From: Brevundimonas sp.
GTDB taxonomy: Bacteria; Pseudomonadota; Alphaproteobacteria; Caulobacterales; Caulobacteraceae
Length of the DNA stretch: 64,000 nucleotides
Assembly (NCBI RefSeq): GCF_013912065.1
Contig: NZ_JACESA010000005.1
Location: 1-64,000 of the forward strand
Reading direction: 5' to 3'
This document shows positions 9,203 to 17,800 of this stretch, piece after piece; the stretch's first letter is position 1; each line of letters opens with the position of its first letter. The notes under the pieces are model-generated. The model saw nothing but the letters and a program-made list of their open reading frames with translations, was not told the DNA's origin and ran no database searches. A program made the translations under genes and the position numbers.

Positions 9203-9652
9203 CTATTTTGCAGGAGGAGACGCTGGACCTACGGGCTCAGGCAGGATCGGGGGCGTCGCGTCAGCGTAGGTCAGGAAGTCGCGCCAGATCACCTGGGTCC
9301 GCTCCCGGGTCATTCGGGTGCTGCAGCTCAGGGCCATGAGGGTGCGGATCGTGCCGCCGCTCCAACGGTTGTAGACGCCGTTACAGACAATGTCCCTGTA
9401 AGCGACCCAGGCGGTCTGGCCGTTGTCCAGATAGGCGCGCTGGGAAGACGCCGGCCCGTTGTCGCTCGCGCCCTGGTCGTCGGCCAAAGCCTTTCGGCGC
9501 GCGGCGGCGAGGTAGGTTTCCATCCGCTCGGTCTCCGCCGCCAGATCCCGGGCGGCGCAGGCGTTGATCTGGGGCGTCGTCATGGCCTCGGCGCAGTCCG
9601 CGGGCGCGACGGGGCTCTGGGCGATCAGGACGGCGGCGATAAGGGTAAGCAT
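9203..9652 (-). CDS. Secreted LprI-like protein (DUF1311)
   Basis: The product starts with a signal peptide (MLTLIAAVLIAQSPVAPA) followed by a short helical domain with paired cysteines: DCAEAMTTPQINACAARDL, then IVCNGVY and LSCSTRM. This is the pattern of the LprI N-terminal/DUF1311 family of periplasmic proteins, some of which inhibit lysozyme. GGAGG stands seven bases before the ATG at 9652, which favours that start over the in-frame codon at 9676. The role here is unproven. Confidence 0.82.
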   Translation of the reverse strand: MLTLIAAVLIAQSPVAPADCAEAMTTPQINACAARDLAAETERMETYLAAARRKALADDQGASDNGPASSQRAYLDNGQTAWVAYRDIVCNGVYNRWSGGTIRTLMALSCSTRMTRERTQVIWRDFLTYADATPPILPEPVGPASPPAK

Positions 9653-9677
9653 AGGCCACCTCCGAGAAGGCCCCATC

Positions 9678-10166
9678 TTAACCCGGTTGCGCCCCCTGCT
9701 CCACCATCAGTCCTTCGATGATGTCGGCCAGATCGTCGGGCCAGACGGTCTCGGCGGAGGCGCGGATTTCGGCGGCGCTCCACCAGCGGTGTTCGGCCAG
9801 GACGCGCTGTTCCTCCTCGGTCCAGCCGCTGGAGGACAGGGCGAAAGCCTCGGCGCGCAACAGGAAGAATCTCTGATCCACATCGGCCATGCGGCCGTCC
9901 GGCAGGCGGAAGCTGACCCGGCGGCGCGCCACCTGCGGACCGGGATCGGCGACGGTCAGGCCGGTCTCCTCGAACAGTTCGCGGCGGGCGGCGTCCTCAT
10001 AGGTCTCGCCCGGATCGACGCCGCCGCCGGGTGTGGCCCAGAATTCGGAGCCGGCGATGGGGCCCTCGAGGAAGGCGAAACGGAACAGCAGCACCCGCCC
10101 CTGCCCGTCCAGGATCAGCCAACGCGAGGTCGGCCGGTCGGGAAGGACAGGCTCGACCGCGCTCAT
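9678..10166 (-). CDS. Nudix hydrolase
   Basis: The product contains a complete Nudix box at residues 48-70, GX5E then REUXEEXGU (GVDPGE and RELFEETGL visible), so the metal site should be active. Nudix enzymes hydrolyse nucleoside diphosphates linked to other groups; the exact substrate is unknown. The 162-residue length is usual. It follows der on the same strand with a four-base gap, so the two genes are probably co-transcribed. Confidence 0.92.
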   Translation of the reverse strand: MSAVEPVLPDRPTSRWLILDGQGRVLLFRFAFLEGPIAGSEFWATPGGGVDPGETYEDAARRELFEETGLTVADPGPQVARRRVSFRLPDGRMADVDQRFFLLRAEAFALSSSGWTEEEQRVLAEHRWWSAAEIRASAETVWPDDLADIIEGLMVEQGAQPG

Positions 10167-10170
10167 GGCG

Positions 10171-11790
10171 TCACTTCTTGGCGCCGCCCTTTTGGCCGGT
10201 GCGGATACGGCCGGAGCGCGAGACCTGGCGGGCGCCGCCGCGGGCGCCCTTCTGAACCGCCACCGACGAGCCCGCCTTCTTGGACGCGCTGGACTTCAGA
10301 CCGCCCAGGACCTTGGGCTGGGCCTTGCGGGTCTTTTTCTGCTCCAGCGCCTTGCCGGGCAGTTTGGACAGGGCCTCTTCCTTCTCGGCCTTCTTGACCC
10401 GGCGGGGCGCGGTCTTGGCGTCGCCCTTGTAGCGTTCGGGACCGGACTTGGCGCCGCCCTCGGCATAAGGGTTCACGCCGCTGGACTTGACGTCCAGGCG
10501 GATGGGCGTGCCGGGCAGGTCGAAGCTCTCGCGGATCGAATTGACCAGATAGCGCTTGTAATGCTCCGGCATCGACTCGGCGCGATTGGCCATCAGCACG
10601 AAGGTCGGCGGACGGGCCTTGGTCTGGGCGATGTATTTCGGCTTGATCCGTTTGCCGTCCACGGCGGGAGGCGGGTGCCGCTGGGTGGCCATGGACAGCC
10701 AGGTGTTCAGGTCCTTGGTCTTCACCTTGACCGACCAGGTGTCATAGGCCTGAAGCACGGCGGGCATCAGGCGTTCGACGCCACGGCCCGAGTGCGAGGA
10801 CAGGGCCACGAACGGCGAGCCCTTCAGCTGAGGCAGCTTGTCCTCGGCCATGGCTTTCAGCTTGGCCATGCGAGCCTGGGGCTCGTCTTCCAGGTCCCAT
10901 TTCGACGCGACATAGACCAGGGCGCGGCCTTCGCGCTCGACCAGGTCGGCCAGCTGCAGGTCCTGAGTGTCGAAGGCGTCGTCCTTGTCCATCATCAGGA
11001 TGACGACTTCGGCAAAGGTGATGGCGCGGATGGTGTCGGCGACCGACAGCTTCTCCAGCTTCTCCTGCACCCGCGCCTTGCGACGCATGCCCGCCGTATC
11101 GACCAGACGGATGTTCTTGCCCTCGAACGTCCAGTCGACCGAAATGGAGTCGCGGGTGATGCCCGCTTCCGGCCCGGTCAGCAGGCGGTCGTCGCCGATC
11201 AGACGGTTGATCAGGGTGGACTTGCCGGCGTTGGGGCGGCCGATGACGGCGATGCGGATCGGCTTGTCCGGCTCGTCGATCTCTTCGATGAAGATGTCTT
11301 CGGAGGCGGCGCGGATGGCCTTGTACAGGTCGGCCATCCCCTCGCCGTGCTCGGCCGAGATGGCGACCGGCTCGCCGAAGCCCAGGGCGTGCGCCTCGCC
11401 GACGCCGCCGCCGCTTTCGCGGCTCTCGGACTTGTTGGCCAGCAGGATGATGGGCTTGTGCACCTTGCGCAGGCGCTCGGCGAAGATCCGGTCCAGCGAG
11501 GTTACGCCTTCACGGGCGTCCATCATGAACATGACCAGTTCGGCGTCATCGAGCGCGGCCTCGGTCTGCTCGCGCATCCGGGCTTCCAGGCTGTCGTCGG
11601 TGACGTCCTCGTAGCCCGCCGTGTCGATCAGCGTCAGATCCATGTCGCCGATATTGCCGTCGGCGTAGCGCCGGTCGCGCGTCACGCCGGGGCGATCGTC
11701 GACCAGCGCAAGGCGCTTGCCGACGAGGCGATTGAACAGGGTCGACTTGCCCACATTGGGGCGGCCGACGATGGCGACCTTAAGAGCCAT
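10171..11790 (-). CDS. der: GTPase Der (EngA), ribosome biogenesis
   Basis: Der has two tandem GTPase domains and a KH-like C-terminal domain and is needed for 50S assembly. P-loops are GRPNVGKS at residue 9 and GRPNAGKS at 184, and both DTAG switch motifs are present. The G4 motif of the second domain reads SKWD (296-299) instead of the usual NKxD. After the KH domain a basic, Lys/Arg-rich tail of about 90 residues follows from 447 to 539, making the protein longer than the roughly 490-residue E. coli form. The order YfgM-like, bamB, der matches enterobacteria. Confidence 0.95.
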   Translation of the reverse strand: MALKVAIVGRPNVGKSTLFNRLVGKRLALVDDRPGVTRDRRYADGNIGDMDLTLIDTAGYEDVTDDSLEARMREQTEAALDDAELVMFMMDAREGVTSLDRIFAERLRKVHKPIILLANKSESRESGGGVGEAHALGFGEPVAISAEHGEGMADLYKAIRAASEDIFIEEIDEPDKPIRIAVIGRPNAGKSTLINRLIGDDRLLTGPEAGITRDSISVDWTFEGKNIRLVDTAGMRRKARVQEKLEKLSVADTIRAITFAEVVILMMDKDDAFDTQDLQLADLVEREGRALVYVASKWDLEDEPQARMAKLKAMAEDKLPQLKGSPFVALSSHSGRGVERLMPAVLQAYDTWSVKVKTKDLNTWLSMATQRHPPPAVDGKRIKPKYIAQTKARPPTFVLMANRAESMPEHYKRYLVNSIRESFDLPGTPIRLDVKSSGVNPYAEGGAKSGPERYKGDAKTAPRRVKKAEKEEALSKLPGKALEQKKTRKAQPKVLGGLKSSASKKAGSSVAVQKGARGGARQVSRSGRIRTGQKGGAKK

Positions 11791-11822
11791 GTCGGCTTTC
11801 TAGCGTAATTCGGGCTGAAAAG

Positions 11823-13202
11823 TCAGCGGATGCAGATCAGCTGACCATTGTCGGTCAGCACATACAGGGCGCCGTTGTAGGCGGCGGGAGCGATATAGGC
11901 GGGCGCGCCCAGGTTCAGCGTGGCCTGGGCCTCGCCGGTCTTCGGGTCGAAGGCCACGGCCTCGCCATAGGAATTGACCATCACCAGACGGTTGGAGGCC
12001 AGCAGCGGACCCGACCATTGCGGATAGATGGTGCGACGACCGAAGCGCAGGAAGCCGCCGACCTTGCGCGACCGTCCGTCGTTCAGTTCGCGGGTCCAGT
12101 AGATCTGGCCGGTATCGCGGTTGACGGTGACCAGTTGACCCGACTTGGAAACGACGAAGACCACGTCGCCGACCGGCAGGGGCGCGTTCACGCCGGTGAT
12201 CGGCAGTTGCCACTTGGGCTGGCCGGACCGCAGGTCCAGAGCCGACAGGACGCCCGAGTGGCTGACGCCATAGACCATGCCGCGGCTGACGACCGGACGG
12301 CCGGCGACGTCGCGAACCTCCGACAGGGCGCTGGTGCGGCTGGTGCGCGACAGGGTCTCTTCCCACAGCGGCTGGCCGTTCAGGGCGCTGAGCGCGACGA
12401 GTTGGCCCGACGAGAAGGGGGCGATGACCGTATTGCCGGTGACGGCCGGGCTGGAGGCCCGCATCACGCGCGCCGGCTCGGCGATGCCGCGATAGGTCCA
12501 GTCCTGGGCGCCGGTGTTGACGTCGAAGGCGAACAACTGGCTGTCGACATCGACGACGAAGACGTGCGACCCGGCCACCGTCGGCGCGCCATGGATCGGG
12601 GAATCGACCGGCTGGGTCCAGACGACCGCGCCGGTTGCGGCGTCGAGGGCGGTCACGGAGCGATAGCCGGACGAGACGAAGACCTTGCCGCCCGCGACGG
12701 CCACGCCGCCGCCAAAGCCGCCGTTGCGGTCACGGTCCGCGTCCTTGACGTTGGCCTTCCACAGGATGGCGCCGGTGTCGGCGGAGACGGCCGACACGGT
12801 GGATTCGCCGTCCAGAACGAAGATCTTGCCGTCAGCGGCGACGATCGGCGCCATGACGTTGCCGACACGGGCCGAACCCTCGCCGATGTCGCGCTTCCAG
12901 GCGACCCGGAAGTCGGGAGCGGCGATCACATGTTCGACCAGGTTCTCCGCCGTTCCGCCCGGCTGGGTCCAGGCCGTCGCGGCCTGGGGACCCGGCAGGA
13001 AGAAGCTGCGGCCCGACAGGGCGGCCGACGGCGTCAGCTGCTGTTCGAACTCCAGCACCGAGATCCGGTCGCCGGCGGAGGCGGTCGCGCCGGGATCGTC
13101 CTTCTTGCCCAGACCGAAGGGCAGGTTGCGGCTGACCGCGCCGCAGGAGGCCATGGTCGTGGCGACGCCGCAGATCAGCGCGACTTTCAGAACTCGGTTC
13201 AT
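11823..13202 (-). CDS. bamB: BamB-like PQQ-repeat lipoprotein, outer membrane assembly
   Basis: BamB is a beta-propeller lipoprotein accessory to the BAM complex that inserts outer-membrane proteins. The N-terminus is a lipoprotein signal with the lipobox cysteine C20 (TMASC), and repeated blades such as GAILWKANV, GAVVWTQPV and GQIYWTREL follow. The ATG at 13202 has AGGA nine bases upstream; an in-frame GTG at 13229 overlaps the upstream stop but would give an odd pre-signal extension. The location between der and a YfgM-like gene supports BamB over other PQQ-repeat proteins. Confidence 0.9.
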   Translation of the reverse strand: MNRVLKVALICGVATTMASCGAVSRNLPFGLGKKDDPGATASAGDRISVLEFEQQLTPSAALSGRSFFLPGPQAATAWTQPGGTAENLVEHVIAAPDFRVAWKRDIGEGSARVGNVMAPIVAADGKIFVLDGESTVSAVSADTGAILWKANVKDADRDRNGGFGGGVAVAGGKVFVSSGYRSVTALDAATGAVVWTQPVDSPIHGAPTVAGSHVFVVDVDSQLFAFDVNTGAQDWTYRGIAEPARVMRASSPAVTGNTVIAPFSSGQLVALSALNGQPLWEETLSRTSRTSALSEVRDVAGRPVVSRGMVYGVSHSGVLSALDLRSGQPKWQLPITGVNAPLPVGDVVFVVSKSGQLVTVNRDTGQIYWTRELNDGRSRKVGGFLRFGRRTIYPQWSGPLLASNRLVMVNSYGEAVAFDPKTGEAQATLNLGAPAYIAPAAYNGALYVLTDNGQLICIR

Positions 13203-13225
13203 CGGGGGCGTCCTGTAAGGGGTCG

Positions 13226-13972
13226 TCACTGTTGGCTCGGAGCGGCCGTGGTCGACGCATTCGCTGCGCCGGCGGCGGGCGGGGTCGCCGTCTTGGCCGC
13301 GGCGGCGATGTCCTTGAGCGCGCCCGCCGTGCCGGCGTCGATGGTGGCGACGGCGATATTGGCGCGCTGGCGCACGTCGTCGGGCACGTCCTGGCCCAGT
13401 TGCAGCAGGACCAGAGCCTCGCGGGCTTCCTTGACCTTGCCGTGTTGCAGACGGGCCAGGGCCAGGGCTTCCTGGGCGAAGGCGTGCAGCGGACGATCGT
13501 CCTCGGCCAGCGGCGTCAGCCGGGCCTCGATATCGGCCAGGGGGGCGGTGTCCATGACCAGGAAGGCGGCCTTCAGGGCGGGCGGGTCCGACAGGATCGG
13601 ATCGCTCGACGCCTTGGCGGCCTCGTCGAACAGGCGGACGGCGTCGGGAATCTTGTCGGCGGTCACGGCCAGACCGGCCTGCTGCTGCAGGGCCAGAACC
13701 TTGTAGGCGCCGTTGCCTTCCTTGATCGCTTCCTCGAAGGCCAGACGGGCCTCGGCGGGCTTGTCGGCGCGCAGGGCCTCCATGCCGCGATCATAGGCTT
13801 CGGCGGCCTTGGCGGCCTTGCTCGAATTCAGGCTGTCCCAGCCCCACCAGCCCAGGGCGGCGACCAGGGCGACCACCAGGACCACGCCCGCGACGGGCAG
13901 CCAGGTGCGGGCCAGGCGCTTGTACCGGTCGGAGCGAAGCTCCTCCTCGACCTGTTCGAAGACATCAACCAC
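13226..13972 (-). CDS. YfgM-like tetratricopeptide membrane protein
   Basis: The product has a short cytoplasmic N-terminus, one membrane helix at residues 24-45 (LPVAGVVLVVALVAALGWWGW) and a periplasmic helical-repeat domain, the layout of YfgM, an ancillary partner of the SecYEG translocon and periplasmic chaperones. It has an Ala-rich tail. The gene is directly upstream of bamB and der, as yfgM is in E. coli, which is the strongest support. The 248 residues are slightly longer than E. coli YfgM. Confidence 0.85.
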   Translation of the reverse strand: MVDVFEQVEEELRSDRYKRLARTWLPVAGVVLVVALVAALGWWGWDSLNSSKAAKAAEAYDRGMEALRADKPAEARLAFEEAIKEGNGAYKVLALQQQAGLAVTADKIPDAVRLFDEAAKASSDPILSDPPALKAAFLVMDTAPLADIEARLTPLAEDDRPLHAFAQEALALARLQHGKVKEAREALVLLQLGQDVPDDVRQRANIAVATIDAGTAGALKDIAAAAKTATPPAAGAANASTTAAPSQQ

Positions 13973-14052
13973 TGAAACGTCGCCCCAAAATCGCTAAAAG
14001 CAAACCGGCGCGGACCCTAGAAGGTCGGCTCCCCGCCCGCAACGTCGTTCCG

Positions 14053-14889
14053 TTACTGCGAAGCCGGCTTTTTCGAGAAGTAGGTCTCGACTTCGGCAGG
14101 AAAACGGCGGGTTTTCACATCATTGGCGAAAGCGGCGGCGGCGCGGTCGATCTCGGTGCGCAGATCGGCGTATTTGCGGACGAATTTCGGGGTCCAGTCG
14201 AACAGGCCCAGCATGTCGTTGACCACCAGAACCTGACCGTCGCAGGCGGCCGAGGCGCCGATGCCGATGGTGGGGACGTCCAGGCTCTCGGTGATATCGC
14301 GGGCCAGCGATTCGGCCACCCCCTCGATGACGATGCAGAAGGCGCCGGCCTCGGCTGTGGCCTTTGCTTCCGCCATGACACGGTCGCGCTCGACGTCGGT
14401 GCGGCCCTTGGCCCTGAAACCGCCCTCGGCCAGAATCGCCTGGGGACGCAGGCCCACATGGCCCATGACGGGAATGCCGCGTTTGACCAGGAAGGCGACG
14501 ATCTCGGCCAGTTCGATGCTGGTCTCCAGCTTCACCGCCTGGGCGCCGGTCTCCTTCATCACCCGAACGCAGGCGTCGTAGGCGGCCTCCCGACTTCCTT
14601 CGTAGGCGCCGAACGGCATGTCGACGACCACCAGGGCTCGGCGCGAACCCCGCACCACCGCCTGGCCGTGCAGGATCATCATTTCCAGCGTCACGCCCAC
14701 GGTGTTCGGCAGGCCGTGCACCGCCATGCCCACACTGTCGCCAACCAGAAGCACATCGCAGTGTGGATCCAGCAGGCCCGCCATAGGGGCGTCATAGGCC
14801 GTCAGACAGACGATGGGCTCGCCGCCCTTGCGACCGGCGATATCGGGCACGGAGATGCGTTTGACGGTCTCCTGGACATGAACGGACAT
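14053..14889 (-). CDS. panB: 3-methyl-2-oxobutanoate hydroxymethyltransferase
   Basis: PanB transfers a hydroxymethyl group from methylene-tetrahydrofolate to make ketopantoate for pantothenate and coenzyme A. The conserved segments [26 protein letters not shown] and IGIGAS with the catalytic region following are all present in 278 residues. AGGAGG lies five bases before the ATG. No panC or panD is next to it in the window. Confidence 0.96.
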   Translation of the reverse strand: MSVHVQETVKRISVPDIAGRKGGEPIVCLTAYDAPMAGLLDPHCDVLLVGDSVGMAVHGLPNTVGVTLEMMILHGQAVVRGSRRALVVVDMPFGAYEGSREAAYDACVRVMKETGAQAVKLETSIELAEIVAFLVKRGIPVMGHVGLRPQAILAEGGFRAKGRTDVERDRVMAEAKATAEAGAFCIVIEGVAESLARDITESLDVPTIGIGASAACDGQVLVVNDMLGLFDWTPKFVRKYADLRTEIDRAAAAFANDVKTRRFPAEVETYFSKKPASQ

Positions 14890-14946
14890 CGCGGGCCTCC
14901 TGACGTGAAGCGGGTCAGATAGGCGCGCCGACCGCCCGAGTCACCC

Positions 14947-15348
14947 TCACACCTCCTGCGACAGCTTCACCAGGCCCGCAGCCAGAACGGCGAAGACCGC
15001 CCCGGCCACGATCCAGAAGGCCATCATGCCCGAGCCGTCCATCAGGTCGAACGACCCCACGCCCAAACCGTCCAGGCTGGACTGAGCCGCGCCCTGGGCC
15101 GCGGCGGCCGCCGTTCGCATGCCTTGCGACAGAGTGGTCTCGCCGTCGGTGGAGAAGTTGAAATTGACCCCCTCGCGCACCGCCAGAACGCCGCCGAACA
15201 GGCCGGCCGCCGTCAGGGCCAGGGTCCGCCAACGCGACCGCTTCTCCATGCTGGCCTGAACGGTGGCCAGAAACAGGGCCTCGTCAGCCAGTCGCGGGTT
15301 CTGTGCGAACAGCCGCTCGATCATGGGATCGAATTCATCCGCCGACAT
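14947..15348 (-). CDS. Putative membrane anti-sigma factor paired with the upstream sigma gene
   Basis: The 133-residue product has a soluble N-terminal helical region (DPMIERLFAQNPRLADEALF) and two hydrophobic segments (ALTAAGLFGGVLAV and MMAFWIVAGAVFAVLAAGLV). There is no zinc-binding HxxxCxxC anti-sigma motif. It overlaps the ECF sigma gene by 14 bases, and GGGAGG stands just before the ATG at 15348. Overlap with a sigma gene and a membrane anchor make an anti-sigma role likely, but that is inference from context only. Confidence 0.72.
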   Translation of the reverse strand: MSADEFDPMIERLFAQNPRLADEALFLATVQASMEKRSRWRTLALTAAGLFGGVLAVREGVNFNFSTDGETTLSQGMRTAAAAAQGAAQSSLDGLGVGSFDLMDGSGMMAFWIVAGAVFAVLAAGLVKLSQEV

Positions 15349-15895
15349 GGGTCGACCTCCCGCCTGATGCCGCCGCCGGCTGAAGCCGGGCGCGGAGTTT
15401 ATCCAGACCACGTTTGACATGTGACTTCACCGTGCCGAGCGGCAAATTCATGGCCGCCGCGATTTCGGGATGGGACATCCCCGCGCCGTGGCACAGGGAA
15501 ACACAGACCCGCTCAGTCTCGCCGAGCGTCTTCAAGGCCTCGTCCAGATCCATGCTCCCCGCCTGATCGACGACCACATCGGCCTCTTCGGCTTCGACTT
15601 CCGCGACATAGCGGGCCTCTCGGGCGACGCGCTTCAGATAGAGGCGCGCGGCGATCTTCTTGATCCATCCCGCGAAGGTCCCCTGCCCCCGGAATTCCGA
15701 ACAGCGCTGGAACCCTTGCAGAAAGGCGTCCTGCGCCACGTCGTCGGCCAGGGACGGGGCGGCGCCCATGCGGCGCAACAGGCCCCGGACCGCCGACCCG
15801 TGCCGGCGGACCAGTTCGCCATACTCCCGCCGCCCGCCAGCCGCCGCCTGGGCGGCCAGCTCGACGTCGTGGAGATCGCGCAAGGATTTGCTCAT
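15335..15895 (-). CDS. ECF-type RNA polymerase sigma factor
   Basis: The product has sigma-70 region 2 (ADDVAQDAFLQGFQ, then GTFAGWIKKIAARLYLKR) and region 4 with the helix-turn-helix MSHPEIAAAMNLPLGTVKSHVKRGL. Regions 1 and 3 are absent, so it is an extracytoplasmic-function sigma factor of 186 residues. It is followed by an overlapping membrane protein gene, the probable anti-sigma factor, and preceded by a DUF6249-like gene on the same strand. The target promoters are not known. Confidence 0.9.
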   Translation of the reverse strand: MSKSLRDLHDVELAAQAAAGGRREYGELVRRHGSAVRGLLRRMGAAPSLADDVAQDAFLQGFQRCSEFRGQGTFAGWIKKIAARLYLKRVAREARYVAEVEAEEADVVVDQAGSMDLDEALKTLGETERVCVSLCHGAGMSHPEIAAAMNLPLGTVKSHVKRGLDKLRARLQPAAASGGRSTHVGG

Positions 15896-15919
15896 GACCT
15901 CACCCCCCTCAGGCCGACT

Positions 15920-16315
15920 TCAGGCCTTGTTGGGGTTGAAGAAGCCGAGGATGATGAAGGCGACGCCGATGGCGATCGGGATACAGGCGAGGCCGAGCAA
16001 AGCCTGTTCGCCATTGCCGCCCCATTCGCGGACGCTGGATTGCAAGACGAGCGCAAACCCGGCGAGGCCGGCGCCCCCCGCAAGGCTCAGCACGCCCTTT
16101 CGGAGGTCCTTGGTGCGCGACGGCAGGTTTTTCTGCACGTCCTTGGTCATGGCGTCGATCAGTTCGGGGGGAAGGGTCTGGCCCTTGTCGACCGCATGCC
16201 GGACCGTCAGCTGCATTTCGCGACGATCGCGATTCTTGAGGAAAGACGGCCCGACGACGACCGCGACGATCGAGGAGAAGATGATGAAAACGATGAAGAT
16301 GGGGGTGGCGTCCAT
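15920..16315 (-). CDS. DUF6249-like small membrane protein
   Basis: The 131-residue product has an N-terminal helix (PIFIVFIIFSSIVAVVVG), a charged cytoplasmic segment (KGQTLPPELIDAM) and two further C-terminal helices ending in GFFNPNKA. The TLPPELIDAM pattern is what I associate with DUF6249 proteins, which are often beside ECF sigma genes. It is upstream of the sigma gene with a 24-base gap and is probably the first gene of that operon. Function is unknown. Confidence 0.82.
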   Translation of the reverse strand: MDATPIFIVFIIFSSIVAVVVGPSFLKNRDRREMQLTVRHAVDKGQTLPPELIDAMTKDVQKNLPSRTKDLRKGVLSLAGGAGLAGFALVLQSSVREWGGNGEQALLGLACIPIAIGVAFIILGFFNPNKA

Positions 16316-16563
16316 GAGAGATGTTCTTTCGATCCGGGTGCGACAGCCTGATGCGGCGGCCTTCTGATCACAAGAGGCTGCGGGATGAGCTCACGGATGC
16401 GCGGCGCAAGGTGAAATCTTTGTAAGGTCGGGCCGCGCCCCCCGCGTCGTCTTCTCAGCCCTGTCCTCGCGTCGAAATCTAAGCTCGACAGCCGCAGGCG
16501 CACGCGCGATCCTCGGCTCAGTTCGCTGGCGTACGTGGTTCCAACCTTTCACGCGAGGTCGCG

Positions 16564-17061
16564 ATGCTGCTTCCCCAACTGTCCGCCCTGGGCTGGTTTC
16601 ACACCCTGGGCAGCCTGCCGGCCGTGCCGCTGGCGCTCTATCTGCTGATCCGGCACGGGCGCATCCCGCCGGACAAGCCGCTGGGCAAGGCCTTCCTGAT
16701 CTTCATGTTCATAGGCTCCGTCTCGGGCGTTCTCGTGATCAAGGACGCGCCGGGCGTGGCCATCTCGATCCTCAGCCTAGGATCTCTGGTCGTCGGCTCG
16801 ACGGTCGGATCGATCCCGCCGCTGGCGAACCACCGCTGGTGGATCGAGACGGTGGCGCTGAGCACCGCCGTCTTCACCCTGTTCCTGCCCAGCGTGACCG
16901 AGACCCTGACGCGTCTGCCGGCCGGCGACCCGATCGCCGCCAGCCCCGCCGCGCCGCTGGTCGTGGCCTTCCAGCTGTCGCTGGTCGTCGTCCTGATCGT
17001 GGGAGTAACGCTGCAACTGCTGTTCCTGCGGCGGCCGGTTCGGGCTACGGTCCCCGCCTGA
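16564..17061 (+). CDS. Hypothetical multi-pass membrane protein
   Basis: I do not recognise a family. The 165-residue product has about five hydrophobic helices: residues near 8-28, 40-58, 63-83, 92-110 and 125-155. Histidines sit near the membrane faces (FHTLG, RHGR and NHRWW), which might suggest a cofactor or ion role, but nothing decides this. GAGG is five bases before the ATG. The 248 bases between it and the divergent DUF6249 gene must hold promoters for both directions; I see no clear boxes there. Confidence 0.7.
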   Translation: MLLPQLSALGWFHTLGSLPAVPLALYLLIRHGRIPPDKPLGKAFLIFMFIGSVSGVLVIKDAPGVAISILSLGSLVVGSTVGSIPPLANHRWWIETVALSTAVFTLFLPSVTETLTRLPAGDPIAASPAAPLVVAFQLSLVVVLIVGVTLQLLFLRRPVRATVPA

Positions 17062-17079
17062 CCCCGAAGGAGAGCTCCC

Positions 17080-17319
17080 ATGACCCAAGTCACCTATCGC
17101 ATCGTCGAACACGACGGGGGCTGGGCTTATAAGGTGGGGGACACCTATTCGGAGACCTTCTCAAGCCATGAGGCCGCCAAGGCCGCCGCGGTCCGCGCCG
17201 CGCGCGAACAGAAGGTGCCGGACGAGACCGCTTCTATCGAATACGAGACCACCGACGGCCAATGGCTGACCGAACGCGCCGACGGCCACGACCGCCCGGC
17301 GACCGAGGTCGAGGACTGA
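17080..17319 (+). CDS. DUF2188-like small protein
   Basis: The 79-residue product has the pattern of DUF2188: a YRIVEHDGGWAYKVGD strand pair, a helix rich in alanine (SHEAAKAAAVRAAREQ) and a final strand with DGQWLTE. It is soluble with no signal. A GGAG site precedes the ATG, and the gene follows the membrane protein by 18 bases, so the two may be one transcript. The function of the family is unknown. Confidence 0.78.
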   Translation: MTQVTYRIVEHDGGWAYKVGDTYSETFSSHEAAKAAAVRAAREQKVPDETASIEYETTDGQWLTERADGHDRPATEVED

Positions 17320-17326
17320 CGCCGCC

Positions 17327-17686
17327 TCAGGCCTGGTCGAAGGCCGCGGCGTAAGCCTCGGGCTTGAAACCGATCAAGCGCCGGTCGCCCAGGTCCAGCA
17401 CCGGGCGCTTGATCATCGACGGCTGGGCCAGCATCAGGGCGATGGCCTTGTCGCGGTCCAGGTCTGCCTTGTCCGCCTCGGGCAGTTTCTTGAACGTGGT
17501 CCCGGCGCGATTCAGCACCGTCTCCCAGCCGTGTTCGTCGATCCACTGTCCCAGCTTGCCCGCATCGGCGCCGGTCTTCTTGTAGTCCTGGAACACATGG
17601 TCGACGCCGTGCTGATCCAGCCAGACGCGCGCCTTCTTGACCGTGTCGCAGTTGGGGATTCCGTAGAGGACGACGGTCATTCGCAT
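17327..17686 (-). CDS. ArsC/Spx-family reductase-like protein (YffB type)
   Basis: The product has a thioredoxin-like fold of the arsenate reductase family with one cysteine in GIPNCDTVKKARVWL near residue 13 and the arginine-containing MIKRPVLDL motif near 93. A single cysteine and the KKARVWLDQHGVDH pattern fit the YffB/Spx subgroup, whose arsenate activity is doubtful. The 119-residue length is usual. An ATG at 17680 is an alternative start. It converges with the DUF2188-like gene. Confidence 0.88.
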   Translation of the reverse strand: MRMTVVLYGIPNCDTVKKARVWLDQHGVDHVFQDYKKTGADAGKLGQWIDEHGWETVLNRAGTTFKKLPEADKADLDRDKAIALMLAQPSMIKRPVLDLGDRRLIGFKPEAYAAAFDQA

Positions 17687-17800
17687 AGGCCTTTTAAGGG
17701 ATGGAGGTCGGGGGCTAGATAATCATCCTGACCGGCGGGGAAAGACTATCTTCACGCCGGGGGATCTAGATCGTGTTCGCCCGCCAAGGACGGTCCGCGC

